Shown piece by piece: positions 38,109 to 47,402 of a stretch of DNA of 64,000 nt (positions are counted from its first letter, which is position 1; every line of letters starts with the position of its first letter). This DNA is from Pseudomonas sp. R-28-1W-6 (GTDB taxonomy: Bacteria; Pseudomonadota; Gammaproteobacteria; Pseudomonadales; Pseudomonadaceae), in NCBI RefSeq assembly GCF_009799925.1, contig NZ_WELK01000005.1:22404-86403 (forward strand), in the 5' to 3' direction. The translations under genes and the position numbers were made by a program. The notes beneath the pieces were generated by a model. It made no database searches. It was not told the DNA's origin and saw nothing but the letters and a program-made list of their open reading frames with translations.

Positions 38109-38582
38109 GTGAAACTGCAACAAGTCGATTCCCTGCGGGAGGGCATGCATGCCCTGGCGCAGTCCCTGGGCAATCTGCTGGTGGAGGCCTTCCACTACCT
38201 GGCGCTGTTCGGCATCGGCGCGATCACCGCCTGGGCCTCGGTGGTCGCCTTTCTCGGCATGCTGGAAAAGGGCCACATCACGGTTGACGACATCCTGTTG
38301 CTGTTCATCTACCTCGAACTGGGGGCCATGGTCGGCATCTACTTCAAGACCAACCACATGCCGGTGCGCTTCCTCATCTACGTGGCGATCACCGCGCTGA
38401 CGCGCCTGCTGATCTCCGACGTGTCGCACCATAATCGCCCGGACATGGGCGTGGTCTACGTCTCCGGCGCCATTCTGCTGCTCGGCCTGGCGATCCTGGT
38501 GGTGCGTTTCGCCTCGGCGCGCTTCCCTTCGGTGCAGGTGCCGTCACGCCGGGGTCGCGAGCCGGAGGCCGGGGAGAGCTGA
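38109..38582 (+). CDS. psiE: PsiE-family membrane protein
   Basis: A 157-residue inner-membrane protein with four hydrophobic segments and the PsiE features LLLFIYLELGAMVGIYF and HMPVRFLIYVAITALTRLL. In E. coli PsiE is phosphate-starvation inducible; its activity is unknown. The start is a GTG preceded by AGGAG at 8 bases. I did not recognise a Pho box upstream. Symbol given by family resemblance only. Confidence 0.85.
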   Translation: MKLQQVDSLREGMHALAQSLGNLLVEAFHYLALFGIGAITAWASVVAFLGMLEKGHITVDDILLLFIYLELGAMVGIYFKTNHMPVRFLIYVAITALTRLLISDVSHHNRPDMGVVYVSGAILLLGLAILVVRFASARFPSVQVPSRRGREPEAGES

Positions 38583-38598
38583 AGCCGGGCGCCCGGCT

Positions 38599-39237
38599 TC
38601 AGCCGGCGAGGGGCAGGCGCCGCTCCACCCGCAGCGGGCCGAACAGCTGCTGCGCCTGGTAGCTGCAGTAGTGCAGTTCAGTCACGGCCAGAGGCAGCGG
38701 CGGCAACTCGGCCAGGGCGGCCGCCCGTTCGCGCCAGGCCTCAGCGGCGATGCGCTGGCGGTACAGGCCGAGGGTCAGGTGCGGGCAGTAGGGCGCCTGG
38801 CGGACTTCCGTGGCGGCGCCGGCGAGCTGGCGGCGCAGCAGGGGCAGCTGCTGCCGCTGATCCGCGACCTGCAGGAAGGCGGCGCTGGCGAAGCTGTCCA
38901 GGCCGCCGATCTGCAGGCCGAAGGCGCGCGGGCGCAGTTGCGCCAGGGCCTGGCTTTGCCGCTCCAGCTGGGGCGCGGTGAAGTCGTCCGGGTGCTGGCG
39001 TTGTGAGGCGATGAAACCGCAGACGAACAGGGTGATATGCGCCTGGCGCTGGTAGGCCGGGTGCAGCCAGTCGCCGAGCAGCTCGCGCGCGGCCTGCATG
39101 CGCGCCAGCACGGCCGGGCAGTCGACGGCGATCGACCAGACGGCATAGCGCTGGCGCCCGCGGTGCCACTGCGGGTAGTCGCGCAGTTCGCAGGGCAGCG
39201 TGTGCGCCGGGCCGGCCTGGGCTTGCGACAGCAGCAT
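38599..39237 (-). CDS. 2'-5' RNA ligase/2H phosphoesterase family protein
   Basis: A 212-residue soluble protein with the two His-x-Thr motifs of the 2H phosphoesterase superfamily: HITL at 67-70 and HLTL at 153-156. Relatives open or form 2'-5' or cyclic phosphate bonds in RNA. Spacing and length fit the bacterial 2'-5' RNA ligase group, though it is not close to E. coli ThpR. It ends 16 bases from the convergent psiE, and a small membrane-protein gene lies 7 bases upstream of its start. Confidence 0.88.
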   Translation of the reverse strand: MLLSQAQAGPAHTLPCELRDYPQWHRGRQRYAVWSIAVDCPAVLARMQAARELLGDWLHPAYQRQAHITLFVCGFIASQRQHPDDFTAPQLERQSQALAQLRPRAFGLQIGGLDSFASAAFLQVADQRQQLPLLRRQLAGAATEVRQAPYCPHLTLGLYRQRIAAEAWRERAAALAELPPLPLAVTELHYCSYQAQQLFGPLRVERRLPLAG

Positions 39238-39244
39238 CGGGCGT

Positions 39245-39622
39245 TCAGTCCGCGCGCCGGCCCAGGTGCAGGGCGAGCCCCAGGGTGATGGGGTAGGTCA
39301 GGTAATGCACGACGAAGATCAGCTGGCCCATGCGCCCGGGCTCGTCCTTCAGCCACATCAGCCCCCACAGGCCCAGGTACAGCACCCCGAGCACGCCGCC
39401 GTAGAGCAGCGCCAGGCCCCAGGCCTGGCCACGCAGCGGCAGATGGCCTTCAAGGTGGGCGAACAGCCAGCGCAGGCCGAGGGCGACGGCGATGGCCACC
39501 AGCAGGGTGGCGGGATAGCCGCCGAGCTTGAGCAGGCCGCGTACCAGCAGGTTGAGGACGAACACCGCCGCGGCGGCGCCCAGGGCGTAGCGATAGAGGG
39601 CGAAGTGCTGGAGCCTGAGCAT
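39245..39622 (-). CDS. small four-helix membrane protein, function unknown
   Basis: A 125-residue hydrophobic protein with four predicted membrane helices (near residues 13-32, 40-54, 66-85 and 100-120) and short charged loops. I do not recognise the family. It lies 7 bases upstream of the RNA ligase-like gene on the same strand, so the two may share a transcript. Nothing else in the sequence points to a role. Confidence 0.72.
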   Translation of the reverse strand: MLRLQHFALYRYALGAAAAVFVLNLLVRGLLKLGGYPATLLVAIAVALGLRWLFAHLEGHLPLRGQAWGLALLYGGVLGVLYLGLWGLMWLKDEPGRMGQLIFVVHYLTYPITLGLALHLGRRAD

Positions 39623-39791
39623 GGTGTCGGTCGAGCCTGTGGTGGCGGCCGAAGCCTTTCTTCGGCGGGGCTGGCGCTAGTGTGCGCGGCAGCCGGCGAA
39701 CCGGCAATGGCCGTCGCCGCGCCGGTGCCCGGCAGGGAACCCGCGCGGCGCCGCTGTGGTCAACCGCTAACTTGCCAAGAGGAATTTCGCC

Positions 39792-40187
39792 ATGCTTACC
39801 CATGCCTTCATGCGTCGCCTGGCCGCCGTGCTGGTGGCCCTGCAGTTTGCCCTGTTCGCCCAGCTGCCGTTGGCCCAGGCGGCCATGCTCGGGACGCCGC
39901 AAGTCCTGCAGGAGCAACGGCAGCAGGTCGACCGACAACAGCTGCTGCGCATGCTCGATGACCAGCAGGTGCAGCAGAAACTGCTGGAGCTGGGGGTCGA
40001 TCGGCAGCAGGTGGCGGAGCGCATCAACCGCCTGACGGCGGCCGAGCTGGCCCAGTTCAACCAGCAACTGGCGCAGGAACCGGCCGGCGGCATCATCGGC
40101 GTCATCGTGCTGTTGCTGGTGATCTTCATCATCACCGACATGCTCTGCGCCACGGATATCTTCAGCTTCGTCAAATGCGTGCGCTGA
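39792..40187 (+). CDS. PA2779-family protein
   Basis: A 131-residue exported protein: signal peptide to about residue 30 (LPLAQA), a Gln-rich helical region with DRQQLLRMLDDQQVQQKL and a LAELAQFNQQL pattern, then a C-terminal membrane helix (IIGVIVLLLVIFIITDML). It belongs to the PA2779 family, which is encoded directly before a C39-like peptidase, as here. Function unknown. GAGGAA lies before the ATG; the stop overlaps the next gene by 13 bases. Confidence 0.87.
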   Translation: MLTHAFMRRLAAVLVALQFALFAQLPLAQAAMLGTPQVLQEQRQQVDRQQLLRMLDDQQVQQKLLELGVDRQQVAERINRLTAAELAQFNQQLAQEPAGGIIGVIVLLLVIFIITDMLCATDIFSFVKCVR

Positions 40188-41140
40188 AGCCCGGTTACCT
40201 TGCCCTGGCGGGCCTGGCCCTGCTGCTCGCCGGCTGTGCCGGGCAGGTTCGCCTGCCGGCGCAGAGCGAGCGCCTGCCCGAGCGGGTGGAGCTGCGCGAG
40301 GTGCCGTTCTTTGCCCAGGATGCCTACCAGTGCGGCCCCGCCGCCCTGGCCACCCTGCTGGTGCAGCGCGGCGTGAACACCTCGCCCGAGGCCCTGCGCC
40401 CGCAGGTCTACCTGCCGGGGCGCAAGGGCAGCCTGAAGCTGGAGCTGGTCGCCGCCGCGCGCCAGCACGGCCTGCTGGTCTACCCGCTGCAGCCGCAGCT
40501 GGATGCCCTGCTGGCCCAGGTGGCGGCGGGCAACCCGGTGCTGGTGATGCAGAACCTGGGTTTCGACTGGTACCCGCAATGGCATTTCGCCGTGCTGGTC
40601 GGCTATGACCGGCCGCGCGGCGAACTGATCCTGCGCTCGGCGACGGTCAGGCGCTGGACCACCGACTTCAGCAGCTTCGACAAGACCTGGGCGCGCGCCC
40701 AGCGCTGGGCGGTGGTCACCCTGCCGGTGGAGCGGCTGCCGGCGGAGGCCAGTTTGCCGGCCTGGCTGCAGGCGGCCAGCGACCTGGAGGAAACCGGCCA
40801 GCGTGCCCTCGCCGAGCGGGCCTACCGCACGGCGGCGGCGCACTGGCCGAGCGAGCCGCTGCCGGCCTTCGCCCTGGGCAATGCGCGCTACGCCGCCGGC
40901 GATCGGGACGGTGCCGAGGCGGCGCTGCGCGACAGCCTGCGCCGCCAGGGGGATTTCGCCGTGGGCTGGTTCAACCTGAGCGAGCTGCTCAACGAGCGCG
41001 GCTGCCCGCAGCAGGCCAGTGCCGCGCGGGCCTGCGTGCGGCGCCTGGCGCCGGGTGACCCGCGCTTCGCGGTGCCGCTGGCACCGGCTCAGGCTGGCGC
41101 TGGCCGCTGCACCGAGTTGCCGAGCTGCCCGCAGCGCTGA
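40175..41140 (+). CDS. PA2778-family C39-like cysteine peptidase lipoprotein with TPRs
   Basis: A 321-residue lipoprotein (lipobox LLAGC, Cys21) with an N-terminal C39-like peptidase domain, Cys53 in YQCGPAALATLL and His137 in QWHFAVLVGYD, followed by TPR-like repeats (about residues 195-300). C39 domains usually process Gly-Gly leader peptides. This one is predicted to be periplasmic and outer-membrane anchored, so its substrate is unknown. The 13-base overlap with the PA2779-family gene suggests the two products work together. Confidence 0.88.
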   Translation: MRALKPGYLALAGLALLLAGCAGQVRLPAQSERLPERVELREVPFFAQDAYQCGPAALATLLVQRGVNTSPEALRPQVYLPGRKGSLKLELVAAARQHGLLVYPLQPQLDALLAQVAAGNPVLVMQNLGFDWYPQWHFAVLVGYDRPRGELILRSATVRRWTTDFSSFDKTWARAQRWAVVTLPVERLPAEASLPAWLQAASDLEETGQRALAERAYRTAAAHWPSEPLPAFALGNARYAAGDRDGAEAALRDSLRRQGDFAVGWFNLSELLNERGCPQQASAARACVRRLAPGDPRFAVPLAPAQAGAGRCTELPSCPQR

Positions 41141-41162
41141 GGCCGCGGATCGGCCGTATGTC

Positions 41163-41231
41163 GCCGTAGGGTGCGCCGTGCGCACCACAAAGCCCGCACA
41201 GTGCCCTGGTGCGCAGGGCGCACCCTACGGC
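41163..41231. repeat. nested palindromic repeat
   Basis: A complete copy of the dispersed element: left core GGTGCGCCGTGCGCACC, right core GGTGCGCAGGGCGCACC, with about 23 bases between. It lies between two convergent genes (the C39-like peptidase gene and an SDR gene), so it may serve as a shared transcription stop. Confidence 0.85.
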
Positions 41232-41280
41232 CTCGATTCGGCCTTTGGACGGCGCGGCTCGAAGCGCGAACGGGCGGGCT

Positions 41281-42111
41281 CTACAGCCTGACGTCGAGGC
41301 CGAAGCGCTTCTTCAGGGTGGCGTCCAGCCAGCGCCGTGGCAGCCAGCGCGCCAGCAGCGGCAGGCTGTGGCAGCCATGGCCGAGGCGCAGCAGGGCGGG
41401 GCGCCTGGGGCGTTGCACGGCGGCCAGCAGGTCGGCGGCGAACTGGCTGGCCGGGGTCGGTTTGTCCTGGGAGGCATTGGCGCGGGCGCGGATGCCGTCG
41501 CGCAGCGGCCACCAGGGCGAATGCTCGCTGAGCAGCTGCTCGGCCTGGGCGCTGGCGTTGCTGCCGAAGCTGGAGGCGATGGCGCCGGGCTGCACTTCCA
41601 TGACTTCGATGGCGAACGGCGCCAGCTCCATGCGCAGGGCATCGGACAGCGCGTGCACGGCCGCCTTGGAGGCACAGTAGGTGCCGGCGAAGGGCGTCAC
41701 CAGCACGCTGGAGATGCTGCCGATATTCACCACCAGGCCGCGGCTGGCGCGCAGCAACGGGAAGCAGGCGCGGGTCAGTTCGACCAGGCTGAACACGTTG
41801 GTCTCGAACTGCTGGCGCATGGCCTCGGCGCCGCCATCGAGCAGCGGGCCCATGGCGCCGTAGCCGGCATTGTTGATCAGCACGTCGAGGCGCCCGGCTT
41901 CCTGCTGCACGCGGGCGACGGCCTGTTGCACGGCCCGGATATCGTTGACGTCCAGCGATACCGCGACGAAACCGGCCTCACTCAGCTCCGCCAGGTCGGC
42001 GGCTTTGCGCGCGCAGGCCCAGACCCGGTAACCGGCACCCTGGAAGGCGTCGGCCAGGGCGCGGCCGATGCCGCTGGAACATCCGGTGATCAGTACCACG
42101 GGCTGGCTCAT
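41281..42111 (-). CDS. short-chain dehydrogenase/reductase
   Basis: A classical SDR of 276 residues with TGCSSGIGRALA near the start, the NNAGYGAMGPL block and catalytic YCASKAAV. The C-terminal extension (RWLPRRWLDATLKKRFGL) is basic and amphipathic, as in SDRs acting on lipid-like substrates. Substrate unknown. AAGGAG is well placed before the ATG. Confidence 0.9.
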   Translation of the reverse strand: MSQPVVLITGCSSGIGRALADAFQGAGYRVWACARKAADLAELSEAGFVAVSLDVNDIRAVQQAVARVQQEAGRLDVLINNAGYGAMGPLLDGGAEAMRQQFETNVFSLVELTRACFPLLRASRGLVVNIGSISSVLVTPFAGTYCASKAAVHALSDALRMELAPFAIEVMEVQPGAIASSFGSNASAQAEQLLSEHSPWWPLRDGIRARANASQDKPTPASQFAADLLAAVQRPRRPALLRLGHGCHSLPLLARWLPRRWLDATLKKRFGLDVRL

Positions 42112-42225
42112 GCGCGCTCCTTGTTGTTATGTGCGTTCGCATCCTACACAAGGGCGCTGTCGCCTGTACTTGCCTGGCGGGCCAGAGTGGCTGGCCCTGC
42201 GTGCCAACGTGGAGGGGCGCGGCAA

Positions 42226-43005
42226 CTACTCCGCCGGCTGGTCGCGCAGGAACACCAGGCTGTCCGGCTTGGACTGCTCGGCGCTGTAGCGGTAGCCGGC
42301 ATAGGCGAAGTCCTTCAGTCCGGCCGGGTCGCGCAGGCGTTCCTTGATCACGTAGCGGGCCATCAGGCCGCGGGCCTTCTTGGCGTAGAAGCTGATGATC
42401 TTGTACTGGCCGTTCTTCAGGTCCTTGAACTCGGTGTCGATGATCCGCGCACTCAGGGCCTTGCGCTTGACCGCGCCGAAGTACTCGTTGGAGGCCAGGT
42501 TGAGCAGCACTTCGTCGCCCTGTTCGGCCAGGGCGTCATTGAGCCAGCCGCTGATGCGCTCGCCCCAGAAATCGTAGAGGTTGTTGCCGCGGGCGTTAGC
42601 CAGCTTGGTGCCCATTTCCAGGCGGTAGGGCTGCATCAGGTCGAGCGGGCGCAGCACGCCGTACAGGCCGGAGAGCATGCGCAGGTGGGTTTGCGCGAAG
42701 TCGAAGTCGGCCTCGCTGAAGTCCTCGGCATTCAACCCGGTGTACACATCGCCCTTGAACGCCAGCAGCGCCTGTTTGGCGTTGGCCGGGGTGAATGCCG
42801 GGTGCCAGCTGCCGTAGCGGGCGACGTTGAGGGCGGCGAGCTTGTCCGACAGGTGCATCAGCTCGCCGATCTGCTGCGGGCTCATCTCGCGCAGCTGGCC
42901 GATCAGTTCCTGGGCATGGTCCAGGTGCGCGGGCTGGGTGAAGCGCGCGGTGGCCGGCGGCGTCTCGTAGTCCAGGGTCTTGGCGGGGGAAATCACCATC
43001 AGCAT
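42226..43005 (-). CDS. yaaA: peroxide stress protein YaaA
   Basis: A 259-residue member of the YaaA/UPF0246 family, which in E. coli limits free iron and DNA damage during peroxide stress. Typical blocks are [41 protein letters not shown] and [13 protein letters not shown]. The start MLMVISPAK is used because the upstream 22 residues of the frame do not match the family. Confidence 0.94.
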   Translation of the reverse strand: MLMVISPAKTLDYETPPATARFTQPAHLDHAQELIGQLREMSPQQIGELMHLSDKLAALNVARYGSWHPAFTPANAKQALLAFKGDVYTGLNAEDFSEADFDFAQTHLRMLSGLYGVLRPLDLMQPYRLEMGTKLANARGNNLYDFWGERISGWLNDALAEQGDEVLLNLASNEYFGAVKRKALSARIIDTEFKDLKNGQYKIISFYAKKARGLMARYVIKERLRDPAGLKDFAYAGYRYSAEQSKPDSLVFLRDQPAE

Positions 43006-43196
43006 CGGATCGTCTCCATAAAACGTGGCGGCGATTCTAACAGGCCGTTGGAAAACTACCTGCGTTGGCAATGCGGGGCATGGCTCCAGCTATCGGGGCG
43101 ATCAGTCACAGACTGTGGGTCGGGCAGCGGTTATAGTGCTCGCCGCGCGGCCGATCGGCCGCGTCTTCCATTCATCGCTCTGACAAGGAGGTCGCA

Positions 43197-44378
43197 GTGA
43201 GTCTTCTCCCTCGCGCCGTGTTATCCCTGCTGTTCGCATCCACCGCTGCCCTGGCCCAGGCCGAGCAGCTGCCCATCGAAGTGCTCAGCGCCGTGGTCAA
43301 GGACCAGCGCATCGCCGACGCCGAGGTGCTGGTACAGAAGAACGGCGCGCAGACCGTGGTCGGCAAGACCAACGCCCAGGGCCAGGTCAGCCTGACCACC
43401 GCCTTCGCCGATGACGCCGCCAGCCTGCTGATCATCAAGAAGGCCGGCTACTCCAATCTGGTCGCCAAGTGCCCGTGCAAGGGCATGACCTACGCCATCA
43501 GCCCGGTGATGCAGAGCCTCGACGGCATGCGCGTGGTGCTCAGCTGGGGCCGGGCTCCGGCCGACCTCGACTCGCATATCGCCTACCCGGGCAACCATGT
43601 GTTCTTCGGCGAGAAGCAGGGCCAGCAGGCCAACCTGGATGTCGACGACACCGACAGCTACGGCCCGGAAACCATCACCCTGCAGAAGAAGCGCTTCGGC
43701 GAGACCTACGTGTACGCCGTGCATGACTTCATCAACAGCACCACCCCGTCGGCCAATGCCCTGAGCACCAGCCAGGCCAAGGTGTTCGTCTATGTCGGCC
43801 AGTCGCTGGTGCGCACCTACTACGTGCCCCAGGGCCAGCGCGGCAACCTGTGGACGGTGTTCCGCATCACCGGCAACGGCGACTTCCAGGACATCAACCA
43901 GCTGCAGGGCATCAGTGGCGAAAGCGCCGCCATCGGCGGCATCCTCCAGCCGCTGCAGAACGAAGGGCAGAGCATTGCCAGCCTGACCGCCACACAAGCC
44001 GCCCAGGGCGACGCCAAGGCGCTCAACCGCCAGGGCGAGACGGCCTACCATGCCGGCCAGCTGGACCAGGCCATCGACTTCTACCGGCAAGCCATCGAAC
44101 TGGACGCCAACTACGGCCAGGCCTACGGCAACCTCGGCCTGGCCTACCAGAAGGCCGGGCGCACCGCCGAGGCAATCTGGGCCAACCGCAAGGCCATCGC
44201 CCTGGCCAGCGGCGCCAGTGCGGCCACCGTGCGCGCCGGCTCCTACTACAACATCGCGCGCATCTACGAGGCGGCCGAGCAGTATGACGACGCCCTGCGC
44301 CACTACCACCTGGCCAAGGAACAGAAGGCCAACCCGGTGTACGACAAGGCCATCCTGCGCGTGCAGGATCGCAGCTGA
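43197..44378 (+). CDS. YfaP-family (DUF2135) secreted protein with TPRs
   Basis: A 393-residue exported protein: signal peptide ending ALAQA (about residue 21), an Ig-like N-terminal region, a DUF2135/YfaP domain with the marker LSWGRAPADLDSHIAYPG (about 115-132) and VDDTDSYGPETITL, then three TPR repeats (about 275-380). The YfaP domain's function is unknown. A perfect AAGGAGG precedes the GTG start. A terminator separates it from the polysaccharide deacetylase gene. Confidence 0.87.
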   Translation: MSLLPRAVLSLLFASTAALAQAEQLPIEVLSAVVKDQRIADAEVLVQKNGAQTVVGKTNAQGQVSLTTAFADDAASLLIIKKAGYSNLVAKCPCKGMTYAISPVMQSLDGMRVVLSWGRAPADLDSHIAYPGNHVFFGEKQGQQANLDVDDTDSYGPETITLQKKRFGETYVYAVHDFINSTTPSANALSTSQAKVFVYVGQSLVRTYYVPQGQRGNLWTVFRITGNGDFQDINQLQGISGESAAIGGILQPLQNEGQSIASLTATQAAQGDAKALNRQGETAYHAGQLDQAIDFYRQAIELDANYGQAYGNLGLAYQKAGRTAEAIWANRKAIALASGASAATVRAGSYYNIARIYEAAEQYDDALRHYHLAKEQKANPVYDKAILRVQDRS

Positions 44379-44396
44379 TCCGGCGCCGACCCAGAC

Positions 44397-44423
44397 AACG
44401 CGCTCCTCAGGGGCGCGTTTTTC
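44397..44423 (+). terminator. rho-independent terminator
   Basis: The stem ACGCGC-CC/GG-GCGCGT with a short loop is followed by TTTTT, 19 bases after the YfaP-type gene. The deacetylase gene starts only 19 bases after it, so its expression may depend on read-through or a promoter inside the upstream gene. Confidence 0.85.
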
Positions 44424-44441
44424 ATTCAAGGAAGAATACTC

Positions 44442-45569
44442 ATGCTGATCAGAACCCTGTTGCTCGGTCTCGGCCTGCTGGCCGGCAGCGCCCAGGCCGC
44501 CGGCCCCGCGACCTTCGCCACCCTCGATCGCGGCACCTGGCCCGAGCCGCTGCACAGCCAGGCCGCCTTCGATAGCGCCTCGCGCGCGGAAATCCTCATG
44601 TTCGCCCAGGCCCTGCAGGCCAGCGAAGGGCTCGACGAAGCAGGCTGGAAAACCCGCCTGGGCCTGAAATCGGCCAACCTGCAGTCGATCGCCCAGGTGC
44701 GCGAACGTTTCTGGCAGCGCCTGCTGGAGAACTATCGTTTCGCCCGGCAGAGCTGCACGCCGGCCAGCGATTTCTGCGCTCCGGCGGAAGATGTCGCCGG
44801 GCTGCGCGAGCAGGCCAGGCAGCTGGTGATCGCCCCGGACTCGCGCTACTTCGCCTGGGCCGAGGCCAGCCAGCGTTTCCACCTCGGCTACCTCAACGAG
44901 CAGATGCGCCTGGCCGCGCTGTTCCCGCGGATCAGCAGCGAGATCGCGCTGTTCTCCGACCAGGAGCGCAACGGCGACGAGCTGGCCGACAGGCAGTTCC
45001 TCCTGACCTTCGACGACGGCCCCACGGCGCTCGGCGGCCACACTGACAAGCTGGCGGCTTGGCTGCGCGAGCAGGGCCTCAACGGCACCTTCTACGTGCT
45101 CGGCAGCAACCTGCAGCAGCGCCTGCAGAAAACCTCGGCCGCGGCCCTGAACCAGCTGTATGCCGGCCAGTGCGTGGCCTCCCACGGCTGGGAGCACAAG
45201 GCCCACACCAGCTGGGCCGACTGGCAGGGCTCGGTGAGCCGCACCCGTGAGCTGTTGCAGCGCGAACTGCCGGCGCTTTACCTGCCGCTATTCCGCCCGC
45301 CCTATGGCCAGCGCCAGGCCGACAGCCAGGCTTTCTTCGCCAGTCAGGGGCTGCAGGTGGCGCTGTGGCAGATCGACTCGCAGGACTGGAGCAGCAAGGT
45401 TGGCGCCGAGGCCGCCGGCCAGCGCGTGCTGACCCTGATGCTGCTGTGGCGCCGTGGTGTCGTGCTGTTCCACGACATCCACAACAAGGCCGCCGGCGCC
45501 TTGCCCTGGCTGCTGCAGGCCAGCAACGGGGCCGGGGTGAACTGGCTGGATTGCCACGACTACCGCTGA
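44442..45569 (+). CDS. polysaccharide deacetylase family protein
   Basis: A 375-residue exported protein: signal peptide (LLAGSAQA, about residue 19), about 165 residues of helical sequence I do not recognise, then a NodB-type deacetylase domain. The metal site is complete: TFDDGPT (190-196; Asp191 catalytic base, Asp192 metal ligand) and SHGWEH with His248 and His252. RPPYGQ and VVLFHDIH follow. It should remove N-acetyl groups from a periplasmic or surface glycan; which one is unknown. Confidence 0.9.
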   Translation: MLIRTLLLGLGLLAGSAQAAGPATFATLDRGTWPEPLHSQAAFDSASRAEILMFAQALQASEGLDEAGWKTRLGLKSANLQSIAQVRERFWQRLLENYRFARQSCTPASDFCAPAEDVAGLREQARQLVIAPDSRYFAWAEASQRFHLGYLNEQMRLAALFPRISSEIALFSDQERNGDELADRQFLLTFDDGPTALGGHTDKLAAWLREQGLNGTFYVLGSNLQQRLQKTSAAALNQLYAGQCVASHGWEHKAHTSWADWQGSVSRTRELLQRELPALYLPLFRPPYGQRQADSQAFFASQGLQVALWQIDSQDWSSKVGAEAAGQRVLTLMLLWRRGVVLFHDIHNKAAGALPWLLQASNGAGVNWLDCHDYR

Positions 45570-45915
45570 ATCGAGCGCTGAATCGGGGGCGTATTCTGGG
45601 CGTGCCGAGGGGGCTTGGCAGGCGGGCCGCAGTGGGCTCGCCGAGGGGCATGACTTCCGACTTTAACGGGGGCGTTCGGGTACGCCAAGGGTTATTCGTC
45701 GAGCCGATAAAAAAGTCCGGCAGCGATGAAAAAGTTCTTTTTTCTGTCATCCCGAATGGAGTATTAACGAAGACAGACCGTCGAACCCTGCAGCACAGGT
45801 GGCGGCTTAAGGCCATCACCTTTGCGTGCATTTTCCGGCTCTGGCCGGGAGGCCGACGGCCCTTCGTCGGAGCGCTTTGCCGGCTCCGCATGGCCCGCAG
45901 ATAAGGTGACCGAGT
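45570..45915. other. intergenic region upstream of phoH
   Basis: About 345 bases without a recognised gene. The middle (45700-45770) is markedly A/T-richer than its surroundings and probably holds the phoH promoter. A 13-codon open frame beginning MKKFFF is present but has no supporting signal. I see no clear terminator behind the deacetylase gene. Confidence 0.45.
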
Positions 45916-47307
45916 ATGGATGATCACGGACACAGCCGTTCCACCCAGCCCACCCTCTACGTCCTCGACACCAACGTCCTGATCCACGATCCCAACGCGC
46001 TGCTGAACTTCCAGGAACACCACGTCGCCATCCCCATGACCGTGCTCGAGGAGCTGGACAAGCTCAAGGCCGGCAAGCACTCGGTCGCCGCCGAGTGTCG
46101 CCAGGCCATTCGCCTGATCGACCAGGTGCTCGGCGATGCGATTCCCGAAGACGTCGAGAAGGGCGTGCCGATCCAGCGGGGCAAGAGCGGGCCGAAAGGC
46201 AGCCTGTCGATCCTCATGAGCAAGCGCGCCGAGCCGATCACCTGGCTGCCGGAAAACCTCAACGACAACAAGATCATCAACCAGCTGGTCGACCTGCGCA
46301 GCAGCAACCCGGGCATGCGCGTGGTGCTGGTGACCAAGGACATCAACATGCGCCTGAAGGCGCGTGCCTGCGGCATCTCCGCCGAGGACTACCACACCGA
46401 CCAGCTGGTCGACGACGTGTCCCTGCTGTCACGCGGTTACCACAACATGGCGGGCTCGTTCTGGGACCGCGTGAGCAAGGTCGAGACCCGTCAGGGCCAC
46501 GGCCGCACCTGGCACCAGGTGCAGCTCACCGACAACCTGCCGGCCGTGCATGTCAACGAGTTCATCATCGACGAGCAGGGCTTCGTCGGCTGGGTCAAGG
46601 GCATCGAGGGACGCACCCTGACCATTCTCGACCTGCACCAGGAGCCGCTGCTGCATCAGGAAGCCTGGGGCCTCAAGCCGCGCGACATCTACCAGTCGCT
46701 GGCGCTGTTCGCCCTGCTCGATCCGGACATCCACCTGGTCAACCTGTCCGGCGCCGCCGGTTCGGGCAAGACCATCCTGGCGCTGGCCGCGGCCATCGAG
46801 CAGACCATGGTCAGCAAGCGCTACCGGCGGATCATCGCCACCCGCAGCGTGCAGGGCCTGGACGAGGACATCGGCTTCCTGCCCGGCACCGAGGCGGAGA
46901 AGATGGAGCCCTGGCTGGGCGCCATCACCGACAACCTGGAAGCGCTGCACATGGACGACGAGAGCACCCACGGCAGCGTCGACTACATCCTGCAGAAGGT
47001 GCCGCTGCAGTTCAAATCGCTCAACTACATCCGCGGGCGCAGTTTCCAGCACAGCCTGATCCTGATCGACGAGTGCCAGAACCTCACCCCGCACCAGATG
47101 AAGACCATCATCACCCGCGCCGGTACCGGCTCCAAGGTGATCTGCCTGGGCAACCTGGCGCAGATCGACACGCCTTACCTGTCCGCCACCAGTTCCGGCC
47201 TCACCTACCTCACCGAGCGCTTCAAGGACTTCGAGCACGGCGTGCACATCACCCTGCAGGGCGTGCCGCGTTCGCTGCTGGCCGAGTACGCGGAAACCCA
47301 CATGTAA
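45916..47307 (+). CDS. PhoH-family protein with PIN domain (PhoH2)
   Basis: A 463-residue protein fusing an N-terminal PIN ribonuclease domain ([12 protein letters not shown], residues 15-26; [11 protein letters not shown] later) to a PhoH ATPase domain. The ATPase has Walker A GAAGSGKT at 279-286 and Walker [10 protein letters not shown] at 381-389. PhoH2 proteins have been described as RNA helicase/RNases. GGTGACC lies before the ATG. It stands alone between the deacetylase and moaC. Confidence 0.94.
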   Translation: MDDHGHSRSTQPTLYVLDTNVLIHDPNALLNFQEHHVAIPMTVLEELDKLKAGKHSVAAECRQAIRLIDQVLGDAIPEDVEKGVPIQRGKSGPKGSLSILMSKRAEPITWLPENLNDNKIINQLVDLRSSNPGMRVVLVTKDINMRLKARACGISAEDYHTDQLVDDVSLLSRGYHNMAGSFWDRVSKVETRQGHGRTWHQVQLTDNLPAVHVNEFIIDEQGFVGWVKGIEGRTLTILDLHQEPLLHQEAWGLKPRDIYQSLALFALLDPDIHLVNLSGAAGSGKTILALAAAIEQTMVSKRYRRIIATRSVQGLDEDIGFLPGTEAEKMEPWLGAITDNLEALHMDDESTHGSVDYILQKVPLQFKSLNYIRGRSFQHSLILIDECQNLTPHQMKTIITRAGTGSKVICLGNLAQIDTPYLSATSSGLTYLTERFKDFEHGVHITLQGVPRSLLAEYAETHM

Positions 47308-47320
47308 ATCACGCGGTATT

Positions 47321-47344
47321 CCCCTCTCCCATTCGGGGGAGGGG
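47321..47344. repeat. G/C hairpin between phoH and moaC
   Basis: CCCCTCTCCC and GGGGGAGGGG form a perfect ten-base stem around ATTC. There is no T-run on the plus strand, so it is a weak terminator at best; similar C/T-G/A dyads are common between Pseudomonas genes. Confidence 0.6.
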
Positions 47345-47402
47345 AAGCGCGCTTCGGCTGCCGGCGGCGTTACAATGGCCGTATCTCTCCCGGAGCAAGA
47401 CC

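Noticed and set aside
44413..44442. Operon of the YfaP-type gene with the deacetylase
   Set aside because: A good terminator lies between them, so a single simple operon was not claimed.
45726..45767. 13-codon frame beginning MKKFFF upstream of phoH
   Set aside because: It has no ribosome-binding site or conserved context, and the A/T richness is better explained by a promoter.
47321..47344. Strong hairpin after phoH considered as a rho-independent terminator
   Set aside because: There is no T-run on the transcribed strand, so it was listed only as a hairpin repeat.
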